Assembly: GCA_021307315.1 (NCBI GenBank)
Contig: JAJSPD010000020.1
Location: 248,001-312,000 of the forward strand
Reading direction: 5' to 3'
Origin: Bisporella sp. PMI_857
Taxonomy: Eukaryota > Ascomycota > Leotiomycetes > Helotiales > Helotiaceae
DNA length: 64,000 nucleotides
Position numbers and translations under genes: made by a program. The notes beneath the pieces were generated by a model that did no database searches, was not told the origin of the DNA, and saw only the letters and a program-made list of their open reading frames with translations. Shown here one piece after another: positions 32,530 to 45,016 of the stretch (within the stretch, counting starts at the first letter, position 1; the number at the start of each line of letters is the position of its first letter).

Positions 32530-35331
32530 TCAACCTGCCAGGCTCGCCTTGCTCGCAACCTTATGCACTGTCCTTTCTTCTAACTCTGCCGTCTCTTCTT
32601 CATACAACTTCGCAAGCGCCGGTCTGAACTCCTCTACCTTCTTGAAATCCCCTAGCTTCGTCCGCATATAATCAAATGCGACAATTGCTACCTGGTCATT
32701 CTCATTTGCTGGCATGATCGGGATTTTCTGATACCTTTGCGAGAAATGCGTCAACAGGATTCTGCGCGCATTCATTCTTTGTCCAATATCTAAGGCTTCG
32801 GAGGTCGTGCAGTGGTTCTTGGCGAGAGCATCTTGACAAAGCTCATCGTCAAAGGTAGCTTCGTGAATGAGGAGAGTGGCATTTTGTCCGATGGTGACAA
32901 ATTCCTGGGAGGGTCGGCAATCGCCTGAATAGGCAACTTTGAAGCCGTTGGGGAAGTTGAAGGCTACAGCTAAGGCACCTTTGCAGTGCTTTACTAGACA
33001 TGCTTCAATGCTTGCGAGACCATATGTTGCTGTGTCTTCCTTGGAGAACTTGTGGCGTTTATCGCCTTGGGAGCCCATTATCACCTGCTTGATTCGTTCA
33101 TAGCCGTACTCTTCCACTTGTGAATACTCGTTTAGCCAGGATAGCATATCTTTGTCGGATGAGACTATTATTTGATTATCTTTGGTGGATTCGCTTGCTT
33201 GTGTCTCTTCCTTCCATGCTTTAATCACAGCCGCAGTGCCGAGGTGATGATCAGCGTGTAGATGGCTGATCCAGATTGCTTTAAGATCTCGTAGAACCGC
33301 AGGAAGCTCTTTACCCAACACTCGTTTTAGCTGACCGAGTGTATTCTCGCCACAATCAAAGAGATATGAACCATATCCAGGCACGCGTAATAAGGTAGCC
33401 GAGACATTTCGATAACTCGACGGTAACGACGAACCTGTTCCAAGGGTGATTACCTCTGCATCCTTACATAATAGATCTTCTTGACGTTCATCTAGATTCT
33501 TCAAGTATTCTTCGCTCTTGATAAGGCTATTTGCTTCTTCTGCTAACAGCTTGATCTCTGTGTCTTCTGATGCCTTTTTAGCGATATCTTCGATTGACAG
33601 ATATGGTGTGATCTTATCCTTCTGGACCTCGACTGAAGGTTGCAACTGTACTACCGTTCCAACGATAGCTCTTTCATAGGGCAGTGTGGATGACGTAGAA
33701 GGTAGCTCTGTACTATACTGAGGTATCGAAAACCGCTCTGGGTCAATAAGGCTCAGCTTAACTGTTGCTCCTGCCGCTTTCAACATCGCAAGGTTGTCTG
33801 GACATATATCTTTAGACGAAACGATATGCTTCAATTTTGTATGTGCTTCCATGAACTGCAGGAGCCTAGGGTCACCAGCTACACCAGGGCCTAGTATCCA
33901 TATAGCGACCCCCACTCCTTCCATGATTACTTTCGAGGACCACTCCTTTCGTGATATTGCTGCTTCGATGTATGATGAATCTGGTAAATCGAAAACGGCA
34001 AAGCCACCTCCTGGTTTACTTGCACCCATCACTTGTTCTGGCGTAACAATTGTGCCAGCTTTTGTGGTAATAGCCTCTCCTTTTGTCAGAGAGTTGAATT
34101 GTGTTTTCTCAACTCCGAGCTCCTTCGCCACCTGAGGGTTAAACCTCCCACGCTGAGGGTGCGTTTTGATGATATAAGAAGTGGCGTTGGACGACGGAGT
34201 AGTAGGGGGCAGCTCCGCTATAAGAGCACCCGGCCATGGGTTCCTTACAAGCACATCTATATCCGGTGCATGGGCGCCTGTAGGACCATCATACTGCGTC
34301 AGCTTGCCTTCCTTTCTTACAAATATCTGAGCAGGTAGCTTAACCTCAGAGAGCTTCTTGCTGACCAGAGCGTCCAGCCGCCACTCCGAGTCAAACATAT
34401 CCGCAAGAACACCCCTGCGCTGTTGATCATGTATATCACTTAGGTCCGCTCTCTCCTTTTCCAGCCGACTCTCCTCTTCCGTAAATTCATCATGGCTGCG
34501 CTTCCTCGTCGACTTCAATTCCGCAGGGTCCAACACCATAGCCCAAACATTAACAAGGTCATCTCTCCAGGTCGGCTCGCCATCCTCCTTGAGCTTGGTA
34601 TTCTTCGCCGTGAACTCCTGCGTATGCACCGGCATGCCCTTCCTGAATACGAACTTCCTCGCCGTAGCCAACATATGCGTCAAATTCCTGCCACCACTAA
34701 TATTCAAAAAACTCTTCGTCTCTTCCTCGACACCGTTTTTCTTCCCACTCCTCTTCGCCTTCTCTGCAAGTATCGCCTTCTTCGTCTCTCTCGCCCCAAT
34801 CGCCGCATCCGCCAGCGTGAGTAACATGCCAAACACCCCGCCTGCGGTATCCCATCCTACCTTCCCTGTAAGAAACACATCTCCCAGCTTGGGAAGCTGG
34901 GTCTTGGTCTCCCGCGCGGCTCGTTGTGTTCCCTCAGCCAGATGTCCGATCATGTATCTCTTCGCATCGAAATGCAGGTACAAGGTGGTGCCAGGCGTGT
35001 CCGCCGTTGGCGTAGTCACAAACTGCACAAAGCACTTCATCTTGCAATCCCCCGGCTTGCCTGTCGACGTCTGCACGGTGGAAATCGAATCCTCAGACGC
35101 GGGCTCGTACGCAATGAAACTTGGACTGTGCCGTAGAAAAGAGCCAAGTTTCGGTGAACGCCTGACGCGCTCCAAAGATATAAGATTTGCGTACTTTTTG
35201 GGGAGTATTTGGGTTGTATAAGGCTTATGGGCCAGGCGTTGTCTTGCGGTTATTTGGTGGCCTGGCGCGGATTTAAGAAGGGTACCGCACTGCGAGGTGG
35301 TTTTAGAGAAACGACGGATATTATGCGGCAT
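32530..35331 (-). CDS. TRZ1: tRNase Z, long form (ELAC2/Trz1 type)
   Basis: An intronless frame of 933 residues matches the usual length of eukaryotic long tRNase Z. The enzyme cuts 3' trailers from precursor tRNAs in nucleus and mitochondria. The C-terminal half is the active metallo-beta-lactamase domain: SHLHADHHLG at about residues 688-697 (the HxHxDH zinc motif), preceded by DCGENTLGQLKRVLG, and followed by AYSGDCRPS, HEATFDDELCQDA and LLTHFSQRY. The N-terminal half is the degenerate lactamase lobe that contributes tRNA binding. The first 45 or so residues (MPHNIRRFSKTTSQCGTLLK...) are basic with no acidic residues, resembling a mitochondrial presequence. A later Met (MKCFVQFVTT) near residue 98 could start a nuclear form. 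Function confidence is high. Confidence 0.95.
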   Translation of the reverse strand: MPHNIRRFSKTTSQCGTLLKSAPGHQITARQRLAHKPYTTQILPKKYANLISLERVRRSPKLGSFLRHSPSFIAYEPASEDSISTVQTSTGKPGDCKMKCFVQFVTTPTADTPGTTLYLHFDAKRYMIGHLAEGTQRAARETKTQLPKLGDVFLTGKVGWDTAGGVFGMLLTLADAAIGARETKKAILAEKAKRSGKKNGVEEETKSFLNISGGRNLTHMLATARKFVFRKGMPVHTQEFTAKNTKLKEDGEPTWRDDLVNVWAMVLDPAELKSTRKRSHDEFTEEESRLEKERADLSDIHDQQRRGVLADMFDSEWRLDALVSKKLSEVKLPAQIFVRKEGKLTQYDGPTGAHAPDIDVLVRNPWPGALIAELPPTTPSSNATSYIIKTHPQRGRFNPQVAKELGVEKTQFNSLTKGEAITTKAGTIVTPEQVMGASKPGGGFAVFDLPDSSYIEAAISRKEWSSKVIMEGVGVAIWILGPGVAGDPRLLQFMEAHTKLKHIVSSKDICPDNLAMLKAAGATVKLSLIDPERFSIPQYSTELPSTSSTLPYERAIVGTVVQLQPSVEVQKDKITPYLSIEDIAKKASEDTEIKLLAEEANSLIKSEEYLKNLDERQEDLLCKDAEVITLGTGSSLPSSYRNVSATLLRVPGYGSYLFDCGENTLGQLKRVLGKELPAVLRDLKAIWISHLHADHHLGTAAVIKAWKEETQASESTKDNQIIVSSDKDMLSWLNEYSQVEEYGYERIKQVIMGSQGDKRHKFSKEDTATYGLASIEACLVKHCKGALAVAFNFPNGFKVAYSGDCRPSQEFVTIGQNATLLIHEATFDDELCQDALAKNHCTTSEALDIGQRMNARRILLTHFSQRYQKIPIMPANENDQVAIVAFDYMRTKLGDFKKVEEFRPALAKLYEEETAELEERTVHKVASKASLAG

Positions 35332-35947
35332 CGATCATGGATATCCGTCCCATCATTGTGCTTCAATTGACTGTGTGTGGATATGTATGTTGAGAGCTTG
35401 TGTGGTGGATAGAAAAATAATGGCAGAATGAGTCAGGCGGTCAAACTTATCAGTACAGTAAGTGGTACTCTTATCGGATTCCCGACCAAGTCCACATCTA
35501 CCGGGTCTTAAATCAACACCATCTAACTACTAGCATTTAGCATATAGAATGGTGAAAGACTCATTCTGGCTCGCTGATCCTGTCAGGCAGATAGTGCACA
35601 CGGTTGTAAGATCTCATAAGAGTTAGAAATTCACATATTGGCCACTGGAAGAAAAAGTATGTGTGCTCGAAGTCTGATATTCATTGAAAGAATGCAAGGC
35701 TTTACTATGCATTTCTCAACCATCGCACGAAATCATAGACTATGATGTCCTATCTATTCCCTGACCAAAGCTGCCTACCCCAAAGAAGCAAGCCTAGCAC
35801 GCTGATCAGACATAATGGACTTTAAAAACACATTAGTCCCACCCATATGCAAATGATCCAACACCTAGTTCGATGATGGAAATGCCTTCCCAACCTTTAC
35901 GCCGCCATTACATTCGTCATAATATATGCATCAAAGCGCAAAAAGTG
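35332..35947. other. Intergenic spacer
   Basis: This covers the RNase Z promoter side (minus-strand gene starting at 35331) and the 3' flank of the LAMMER kinase. It is AT-rich with no coding signal. Confidence 0.5.
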
Positions 35948-38454
35948 CTATCGATATGAAGATGGCTTGGATGATACCGGAGAGTCTTCAATAACTTGGG
36001 CTTGTCGCTGTCTCTCAGCGCGAATCTTTTGAGCCTCGGTTCCATCATCGGGAGTGGCTACTTCCTTGAACCACGGATGCTGAAGAGCTTGCTTGGCGGT
36101 TATCCGATCCTCAGGATCATATATGAAAATCTTCCTCAGTAAGTCGAGAAAATGCCGGCTGAATTTAGTGTTATCAGGAATGATTTCCTATTGTAGATTA
36201 GCTGTGATACTTGGAAAGGGTCGAGAATAGCATACTTCAAGCTTTTTCATGGCCTTCACAAATCTTCTAGAAGCCCGGGTTGTCTCGGGCTGTGGATAGT
36301 CTAGCTTTGATCGCTTAAAAAATCTGAGAGTAGTTAGTAGTTGCTTTATATCGGGTGGCGAGAATACTTACTTGGCGGCTGGATTTCCAGAACGACTCTT
36401 TGACAGTTGGTTAACCTTGCTGATTAGATGGTTATCAATTCTGCTGCCACAGACAGCTTCCATCATGGCTAGATGTTCCAAATTGTCGTGTGTCTGAAAT
36501 AATGCATCTCCTGTGAAGAATTCTACCAGAATGCATCCAATGCTCCAAATGTCACAAGGATATGACCAGCCAAGCCCAAGGATGATCTCAGGTGCTCTAT
36601 AATGCCTAGTAGAGACGACCGAGGAGTGATACTCATCTTGGAATGTTGCAGAACCAAAATCGATTAATCTGATTTCAGTGTCGAGGAGGACTTTCCGCTG
36701 AACAGCTTGCCTATTGACAGTGCTGGAAGATGATGGGATTCTGCGGTTGTAGGTAAATGCTTGATATGCGTTCTCGCATAGTAGGATGTTTTCGGGCTTC
36801 AAGTCTGTATGAATAAGGTTCAGATCGTGTAGGACTACAGTAGTGTTAGCAAGAACGGAGCCTCTCAAAATGTTGAAGAGATTTTGGATATGCGTGAGGA
36901 CTTACAAGCTACGCTTGTGAACAACTGTCGTGCAAAGCTCTGAATCTGGCTGTTTGGAAAAGGTACAAATGCGTTCCCCTTCAAGAAATCAAAGACACTT
37001 TGCCCAAGTAAGTCCATGACTATGCAAATGTGTCCACGGTAGTCAAAGCAGTCCCGGAGATGAATACAACGGTTTCGGTTTTCAGCGTCGTTTGCCTTGA
37101 GCGTCGACAAGACCCGTAATTCGATTCGAGATGCATCGCGATACTTCTGCACAGATCTGATGATTTTGATAGCAACAAGCTTTCCGCGCTTCTTATCACG
37201 AGCCTGAACAACTTTCCCAAATGTGCCTTGTCCAAGAAGCTTCATAATTGAATCTGCGATCTCGTTAATGAGGATTCTCAGAAGAAAAATGGGTTCTAAA
37301 GGTGAGGTATTCCAGGGGCGATGGTCTAACAAATGGACAGCTTCCTGAAATAGGAAAACACAACGCAACCTGGAAAGCCTATGCAATTCTAGAAGGGACG
37401 AGAGATATCATATGAATTGATGATCGCCGAAAGTCGACAATGAAGACACAAAAAGGGAAAGGTTTTCTTGTAGGCAAAGCTCACTTACACCTCTCTGTTA
37501 GATCTGCTTCTGGAATAACCATATAATGGCCATCTTCATCATCGACCTTGGTATTCTTTGTATAAGAGTTCTGGGCCGTCTGTTAGTGTGAAAGTTAACT
37601 GAATTCATTATCGAACTTACATCGTGTACCACTCTCACTTGCACATCCGGAGCCTTTATAGGTGGCCTGGGAGGTGGCCGGTAACTTGTGAACGCATCAC
37701 CATTCAACTCTAGCTCTTTCCTCTTTGCCTCATTGGCGAGCTGAAGCCGAGTTGCAGTCCTTTTTCTCTTCTGTCCCGGTTGTGTATCGATTGCAACGTA
37801 GCCATTTTGGGTGTTCGAGGAGTTCGATCCCAACGAAGTTGCAGCAGTTGTGTGAACGGCGGAGGTAGTTCGATCTGTCGATATAGTCGATCCTGATCCC
37901 GAATGGTATTGGGGGGTGTTGTTACTCGAGCCTGACGCATTGTGGTAGACCGGGTCATAGACAACGTCGTCACGCCTTCGTTTCTTTGCAGCATGGCGGC
38001 CATTTGTTGTAGCTACCGACCTGCCGATGTGTCCATTCGCCGAGCTTGAAACAGATTGCTCTGGAGGGGGGGAGTCGTCAATGACGATAACCTCCTTCGG
38101 CAACCCATTCTTGTAGAAGTTGTTCCAGTCAGGCTCACGGTCTCTTGAGCGTTGTCTCTTTTTCGAAGTCTGCTGCTTGGTTATGGAAGTAGTAGGCATA
38201 GCTGCGGATCTTTTTTCTATTCGAGGGTCTTTATACCGGGTGCCGGGCGAATAGTCCGGCAGGCCAACGCTGGCAGACGATGTTTCGGTGTCGTGACTCG
38301 AAGGAGCCGGCAGATTGTATGAGTTTCCGACTCGATTATTGCCGTTCAAAATAGACCTGGGAGGAAGATATCCGTTGGTGCTGGTATAATTCTGATGATG
38401 GGAATATCCGTGGTTTTGATTATGATATGGCGGAAGAGTGCCAGGCGTCGACAT
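35948..38454 (-). CDS. LKH1: LAMMER (CLK/Lkh1/Kns1) dual-specificity protein kinase
   Basis: Six exons on the complement: 37621-38454, 37489-37579, 36906-37253, 36372-36834, 36236-36323 and 35948-36187. They encode 687 residues. Introns are 41, 235, 71, 48 and 48 nt, all phase-consistent. The kinase phosphorylates SR-type splicing factors and other targets in related fungi. The name-giving signature reads [11 protein letters not shown] (canonical EHLAMMERILG), in kinase subdomain X. Other motifs are [14 protein letters not shown] (P-loop), AIKII (catalytic Lys), [11 protein letters not shown] (catalytic loop), DFGSA (metal binding), STRHYRAPE and [16 protein letters not shown]. The first 300 residues are disordered, rich in Ser/Pro/His with basic clusters ([20 protein letters not shown]) that look like nuclear signals. 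I chose the Met at 38454 ([16 protein letters not shown]); the frame stays open upstream to 38661. Confidence 0.94.
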
Positions 38455-40247
38455 TTGGGGAATAATGGGCAACTGGCACCCACGCTCAGTGTGATCGCTG
38501 ACGGCGTTACGGTCTGGTATCGTAGCAGACCTGCAGATGGTATACGAAAGGTTACAGCATTGACCTCGCGAGAGGACGAGGTGATCCGAATGCTTGGTTG
38601 GAGTTAATTGAAGTGTTGTCCTGACGTTTCTCGGAACGGGCGCGTGGGAAACCTTGGACAAGAGTCGAGACTATGGGCTAGACTCGACCCATTTCGATGC
38701 AATCCGGACTTTAATGAATATTGGTATTGATTTCGGGTTACTCTGAGCATAAATCGAGGCAAGAAGAGCAGTATTGCGCGTTAGGCGTGAATCTGGAATA
38801 TCTCCTTCTTTCTTGATGATGTTGGGGTGAGGGTCCAGCACAAGCGATGCGGGCTAACGTAAAATGTGATGCGTCCGTCTCTGTCCTCCCTCCCTCCCTC
38901 CAGGGCCCCAGGTTCTAGTTAGTCACCATGATAAAAATGTGCGTAAACCAGTCATTGAAAGCGTTCACTTTTAATTTAGCTACAGTATGGTAAGTCTTAT
39001 CTTTTTTACCAATGCTATATCTTCCCAAAAAAACAAAAAAACAAAGTCTTAAATTAATTCCTTTCTCTTTCTCCCTCTCCCTCTGTCTCCTTTTTTTTCT
39101 TTTCCCTCTTAATCATCAACTCAATCCGGCTTCGCTTCCATGGCTTTACTTGGATGTTGGGCTTATGGTAGGGCTTTGTTGCTAGGCATGGACATGCGCT
39201 GTGAAAATAATTACAGTATTGCCTTGGGCAACCAAAACACAATTCCGACCCTCCCTATATTTACTCTTATCAGGGTGCATTTTCCCCTCTTCTTTTATCT
39301 CCGCAGCAAATCATAGCATGGGTTCACTATAATTTGACCTTCCGCCAGTGCGCCATGAACAAGGGGGTTAGCCATACTTTACGCGATATTCAGGTGCTTG
39401 GATGTATTCTGTACTGTTACATTTATAGAGATGCCCCCTTCTGAAGACAACGAGTTAGCTTCGGATGAGATGGCTCAGCAGGACAGCAGCCCTCCTCGAA
39501 AGTGCCGGTACTCCATGTTCATAGGTTGTGAATGATGAAGTTTGGTTTTTCATTATCCGGAACCGAGTCTGAAAATGGAAGCCTGCAGGATCCTATATAT
39601 TATTTTCTAAACCGTGTTCTCTTATAAATCTAACCCCCCGTATCCACCTGAATATTTTATACGGGAGACAATGTCTTCGCCTTCAGCAATTATCAGCAGA
39701 CGGCTGGTTTGGGACAATCGATCATCTGCTTTACAGACCCCTCATTATCAGTGGCAAAGGATGATCCGGCCGATGCACACACCATATTGCAACGATCGTC
39801 CCAATGATCTTAAAGTGTGCTCACACTCCCGTTATATACTTGAAGCACACCTATCTTCGAAGCATATGGCATTGATTACTGACGCTCTGGTACCAAATCG
39901 CCCTCTCAAATCAAACCCTAGCTTTGTCTTTCATCCTTCCTTTCCACTCATTGTGTCACGTTTCCACTCTGCCAATGGAGGGGCAAGTCTAGCGACATCG
40001 AATGGTAATATTCTGTCGCTTCAGGGATGCTTACATGAAATTTCAGTCCTCGAAGAAATCATCTATGTGTCTTGAATATGTTGTCATTGTGGTTCAACTG
40101 TTCCAACATATGCCGCATCCCTTAAAAACGCCATGCTGTAAAACTAATGCAAATAAAACCCTAAACCCAGGACTACAACTTTGCTCCACCCAATCTCTTG
40201 TCCCTATGAACAAACTTCCTTTCCTTCCCTCCCCTCTATGTTGACTT
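38455..40247. other. Gene-free region upstream of the LAMMER kinase
   Basis: This contains the kinase's promoter and 5' leader, a CCCT-type microsatellite (38886-38900), a pyrimidine tract (39059-39110) and A-runs (39026-39042). A 153-codon frame at 39614-40075 (+) has no recognisable motif and I do not call it. A small part next to 40247 is FSF1 3' flank. Confidence 0.5.
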
Positions 40248-41425
40248 CTATATACCTCTGTTAAAAACAACTTTCCCTCCATCTCCACCTTTGCCCCAGA
40301 ACTCCTCTTCCAAACTCGACGCATCTACCGCTTGTCTTTGCGGGAATGCAGCCAAAGCCAAAGGCAGCGCAAAAAGACTTGTAGTAAGAATCAGTCCCAG
40401 ATTGACAGGTAATGTTAGCCTTGGATTCCTCTTGAGCCATTCTTGCCTCTGCAGTTTTACCAGAATTAATGGTGGAATGACCATAATCGGCGAGCTGTTC
40501 AACACACGACTAACTGCAGTCTCAGAAACAGCCAATGTTGCAGCTTTCTTGCTCTTTCCCAATGATGCGACTGATGACTCCGACTTGCCTTCCGCTGCTA
40601 ATTTTGCTTTATCGGCTTCTGATAGAACAGGGAAGACATCGATCCCCTTTCTAATCTCCTCTCCGCGCATCAGGAACACGTTCAGCGCACCAGCTGTCGC
40701 TACCGCAGCAAATGGCACTAATCTTGTAAGGACCAACTTTGTAGAAGGACTAACACGCTTTAACCTAGGAACGAGTGCATTCAGCCCCAGGGCTACTGAA
40801 CATGATGCGCCAACTGCGAGGAAGTATGATTGTGTGATTTTGGAGGTAGAGAGAGGTGTAGATTTATTTGCGTTCGCATTATTGATCGCAACATTCAACG
40901 ATTGATTCGTGATTTGCCAAAGAAGGGTGCCAGTCGTCTGCGAAATTGATCAGTCGCAATTCTGCCATCCTAATGCATCTTTGGCATTACTCACCCCAAG
41001 ACCAGGTGTCAACATCCCCGCCGTAACCACCAAATTCGACAACACGAAACAGCTCATGCGAAATGGTAGAAGGACTGGTTCTCCAGTGTCAGGATGTAAA
41101 GTTGAATCCACAATCTTCTTCGCGGCCCATAGCTCCTTGTTCATCTCCCCAATCTTCCCCTGCTTATATCCTGCCACCATGGTCTTCGCATGTTCTAGGC
41201 CTGCGCCGCTCACTAAGAGTGTTCTACTTTCTCATCAGTATTTACCTAAGATAAGTTGTTTGTGTGGGAGAAAAAGTGGAAGTGCACCTTTGGGTGACAA
41301 TAACAAGAACACCCTCCTCACCTGGGATCAGAAATATCTGCCGAATGCCTCACCCGTCCCCAGTATGTGCTCAGATCATATTGCGAAGCTGGGAGCTCGC
41401 GATTGCCTGGTATGGAGGCCGACAT
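40248..41425 (-). CDS. FSF1: Sideroflexin (Fsf1), mitochondrial inner-membrane transporter family
   Basis: Three exons on the complement: 41322-41425, 40995-41223 and 40248-40937 (introns 98 and 57 nt). They encode 340 residues, the normal sideroflexin size. The family sits in the mitochondrial inner membrane; human SFXN1 imports serine, and yeast Fsf1 is assigned to alpha-isopropylmalate/amino-acid transport less surely. Visible family features are the N-terminal LSTYWGRVRHSADISDPRTL formed across the first junction, HPDTGEPVLLPFRMSCFV, a spliced NQSLNVAINNANANKSTPLS (the conserved asparagine-rich stretch), and a C-terminal RNPRLTLPVNLGLILTTSLFALPLALAAFPQ. Several hydrophobic helices lie between. 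The stop is at 40248. Confidence 0.94.
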
Positions 41426-44400
41426 GCTTGTGCTCTCTTTGTCGAGCTATCTTTCGGTAAATAGATAGCTATGCGGAGACTCCAAGATTAAATCATAAGA
41501 GAAGAATGTCGATGGAATGGCAGGAGATATAAATATGTAGCTACCAACTCGCATCCTATTGAAGAGATGGCGGTGAGCTGACTCAATCGTTGTTATCAAA
41601 GCTATGTACCTCTGTTTCATGCAGCTTGAACACAAAGACGAGAATTAATATCAAGATGATTCGCTACGCTCCGAGATCGGACCCACCCCCTCTGATAAAC
41701 GCTCATTGTTCGAATTGATTTCAAAACACTCAATATTTAGAGACGTGCAACAGAGGAACGAAAGTCACATCTCGAGACATTGATTGGCTAGAGGCTTGGA
41801 GCCTGATTGGCTGTGGATCCGCTGGAGGAAGGCCAAATATGTCGTAGCAAGTTCCACTCGTATATTGTATTAAATGCACTCTGACAACTACTTTGTCTTT
41901 GTATTATGGAATAGGAATGAGTCTCGGGAGAGCTTGGGTTTAAGGAGGATCTCTTGATTGTATTTGGGCCTCCTGCGCCAGCTTGCTTGAGGGTGAAGCT
42001 GATAAAGCACAGCCTTCGGGGTATTGACATGCTTAAAATACAAAACACACCAGTGTTAAGAGAAGAGCCTACTGGAGCGTCTCCATTACTTATGCGAAAA
42101 TCGTCACTCTGAATTGAAAAAAAGATCGTTTTGCAGGATATTACTCTGGTCATTTAAATTAGAAACTGCACTGTCTTTCTTTTCGTTGGATCGGCAACGC
42201 TTATTCTGGCCATTGGCAGAAACGAAACAGCTCAAGACCAATGACTTCAGCACATGCTTGGTTTATATGTCTCGGAGCCTGTATATGAAATTGCCATCGT
42301 CTGGATACAGGAGATCTCATATCCCTCCATATTCCAGATTTAGCTGAACCCCTGAGTTAAGCGAGCTGACATTTACTATCAGCATCTACTTCTTCGCTCC
42401 CTTACTTTCCGCTGTGTTGAGAGTCAGGATGCTAAGCAGATACAAATTTATTACTATATATAGAACCTTGGGTTGGAAGATTATATAGCCCGCTCTTAAA
42501 AACGAATGAAAGGATGCTAGATGCTGAGCAATCTTCCTCAACAAATCTCCATCGTCCTTAATCTAGGATCACTCCCAAACCTACAACACTCAACCTAACT
42601 TTAGTCAGTGAGCCACTGCTGATATTCAACAATAAATAACCAGATAACAGAGTCCATGCTCACTTCCTCAGGGTACTTACTAGTGGATGCTAGTACTTAT
42701 GAGGCTTGACTATGGCTCATCAGTAATTAAAGTGCTTAGCATATGGAGCATTCAGTACACAGGAAAGAAGTGGCAATCTAGAATACTGCTGGTGCAGAAG
42801 TAAATACCAGCAACGGCCAAAGGGGCTCGCAGGGTCGTAGTGAATCGTGAGAATAGGCTCGGAGCGGCGGACTGGGGCGGCGTGAGCGGTGCCTTTTCTG
42901 ATAATGACATCTTGTCGGTGGAGGGAGGTGAGAAGAGTAGCGAGCCAAAGGAATAGGCATTGAGAAAGAAGTGTTGTAGGGAACGTTGAGGAATATGAGC
43001 AAGGGGAGAGCAACGGTACAAATACTTTAGTGGCATGTCGGTTAAAGTAAAGAACTTTGCTACCGAAGAACATAACCAGCAGGTGTCAGAATTCGAGGCG
43101 CCAGTTTAAGCTTTATAACTAAAGTTCAACAAACTTTCTCTGCAGTAGTATCTTTCATTGGAAAATGGGACCCTGAGGCAGGCGCCTGTACTACATACGG
43201 ACTTCTAGGGAATAAGCAACAATGTCGCCAAATAGCTAGTAATATTTTGCTTTCACGTAGGGAGAAATGGATCTAGGCGAGTTACCAACTCACATGAAGA
43301 TGTCAACAGAAGCCGCCGCCGGTCAGCTATCTTTATGTGATAGCTCGAGTAAGGAATTATATCCATGTCATATAAGATGCTCCCTAGAAACAGCAATGGT
43401 ACAGCTACTTTCAAGGAAGTAGATATGTTTGAGGGAGATCTGAAAAATGGACGATTGTTGGGAGGAAGGTGTGCGAATGAGCCTTGGCACGCTGTGTTCT
43501 GAAGCACGCGTATGAAGCATTTAAAATATACATTTCCGTTGATTCATCTGCAAATTACGATTTAGTCCAGAGTCAGACTGAGAACTAATACTCTAATGGG
43601 ATGAATTCGCTACGCATTTATTTACATGGTACAGGCGTGCCGGTCATATCCTTTGCCCATGCAGAAACGCCCGAGGTTGAAGTATAATTGAATGGGGCAC
43701 ATTTCTTGAATGTAACTAGTTAGGTGCCTACTTGCTTAGGTTGAAAGTTCTTGATTGTTGAACAGTTTCCCCTCCTCAACCAGCAAAAGCGGCCAGGACA
43801 TTGGTGGGCAGATTGCGTACCCATTTTCCTATTTCCAATAAAATCTAAAACCATCTTGGAACAGCTGACGTCCTGGAATGTTTCGATTAGCGCAGAAGAT
43901 ATGCCCGAATCTGCAAATTCACTTTTCAGAATATGAAGACTTATATTGTGGCGAAATAAAGGCAATGTGGAATGTGCTCTTGCGAGGATGTTCTTATTGG
44001 TTTATGTATCGGAGGAATGAACTCGATTAGCAGGATATTTGCCAAGCTTCACGAAATACTATATCTAAATGAAGATATTCTATAAACAAGAGGAAAAACC
44101 TGGACGTGACAGAAAGGTGATGCAAGGTTAGGATTGATATTGCCTTGTTCAAAGAACCTCTTTGAAGAAAAAACCTGAAGTCTAGAGCACCGACGATGAA
44201 AACATGTCATGACACAGCAATTTAAGAATCATAACCTCTATGCCGACCATCTCATAGAGGCCACTAGAACTAGATAGCTTCATATAAATTTTCAGTCCAT
44301 TCTTCAAATATGAGGTTGGACTTTCGTTAGAAAGGGATACGCAAGGCAAAACAAATTAAATATTTCATAACTTTTGGCTAAATCATAGTTACAGCTTCCA

Positions 44401-45016
44401 CCGGCGGTTAGAGCCTCAACTCCTTCTGTCCAACCCATCTAGAACTCCGGAATGCATATGCGCAAGTAAAGTATGCACCGCGAAATACTCGAGGAAACAG
44501 TGGATGTCATCGACTAGTTGATCTTTTCCCACAAGGCGCCGGAGAAAGTCTTACAGTTGAAGCTTTCGAGGTCATGAGTTTTCCCCTTGATGATTCCTCG
44601 GGAAAGCGTGAAAATATCTGTGAAACTGGAGCGAAAGCTGCTTCCTTGAATGATTAAAGCATCAACAGCTTGTGAGTCGGTAATTATGAGTAGGAGGTGA
44701 GCCAGCATACATGTAAAGGAATCAACCTCATTTACCGTATATTTAAAGGCTGAGCCATCACCCTAAAATAACAACCCCTGGTATACCCGCTATACTTATG
44801 TACAACGTGTATACTTGACAGACTGCATTGGTTCGCCACTGGAGATAAAGCCTTTGAGCCTCTCTGTAGACAAAATTGCTGAGCTTTCAAGCTTCTACAT
44901 CTACTTTTCTCAAAGAATTCGAACTTGGCTATAGACTCGAACATAAATTAATCAAGAGCTTAGATCAGGAATCCCTTTAATAATTGTGACTATTTTCACC
45001 AAGACATCTTTTTGGA
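41426..45016. other. 3.6-kb gene-poor AT-rich region
   Basis: Only scattered short open frames (60-120 codons) on both strands, none with a motif or coherent coding composition. There is no tandem array, no inverted terminal repeat pair that I could find by eye, and no tRNA. It may be relics too eroded to read. Confidence 0.5.

Noticed and set aside
34589..35221. 210-codon plus-strand frame opposite RNase Z
   Set aside because: It is fully antisense to a confident intronless gene, with no domain.
39614..40075. 153-codon plus-strand frame upstream of the FSF1 3' end
   Set aside because: No motif and no sign of coding composition; it lies in the presumed LAMMER kinase upstream region.
40291..40905. 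204-codon plus-strand frame opposite FSF1
   Set aside because: It is antisense to the third exon of sideroflexin; coding evidence is all on the minus strand.
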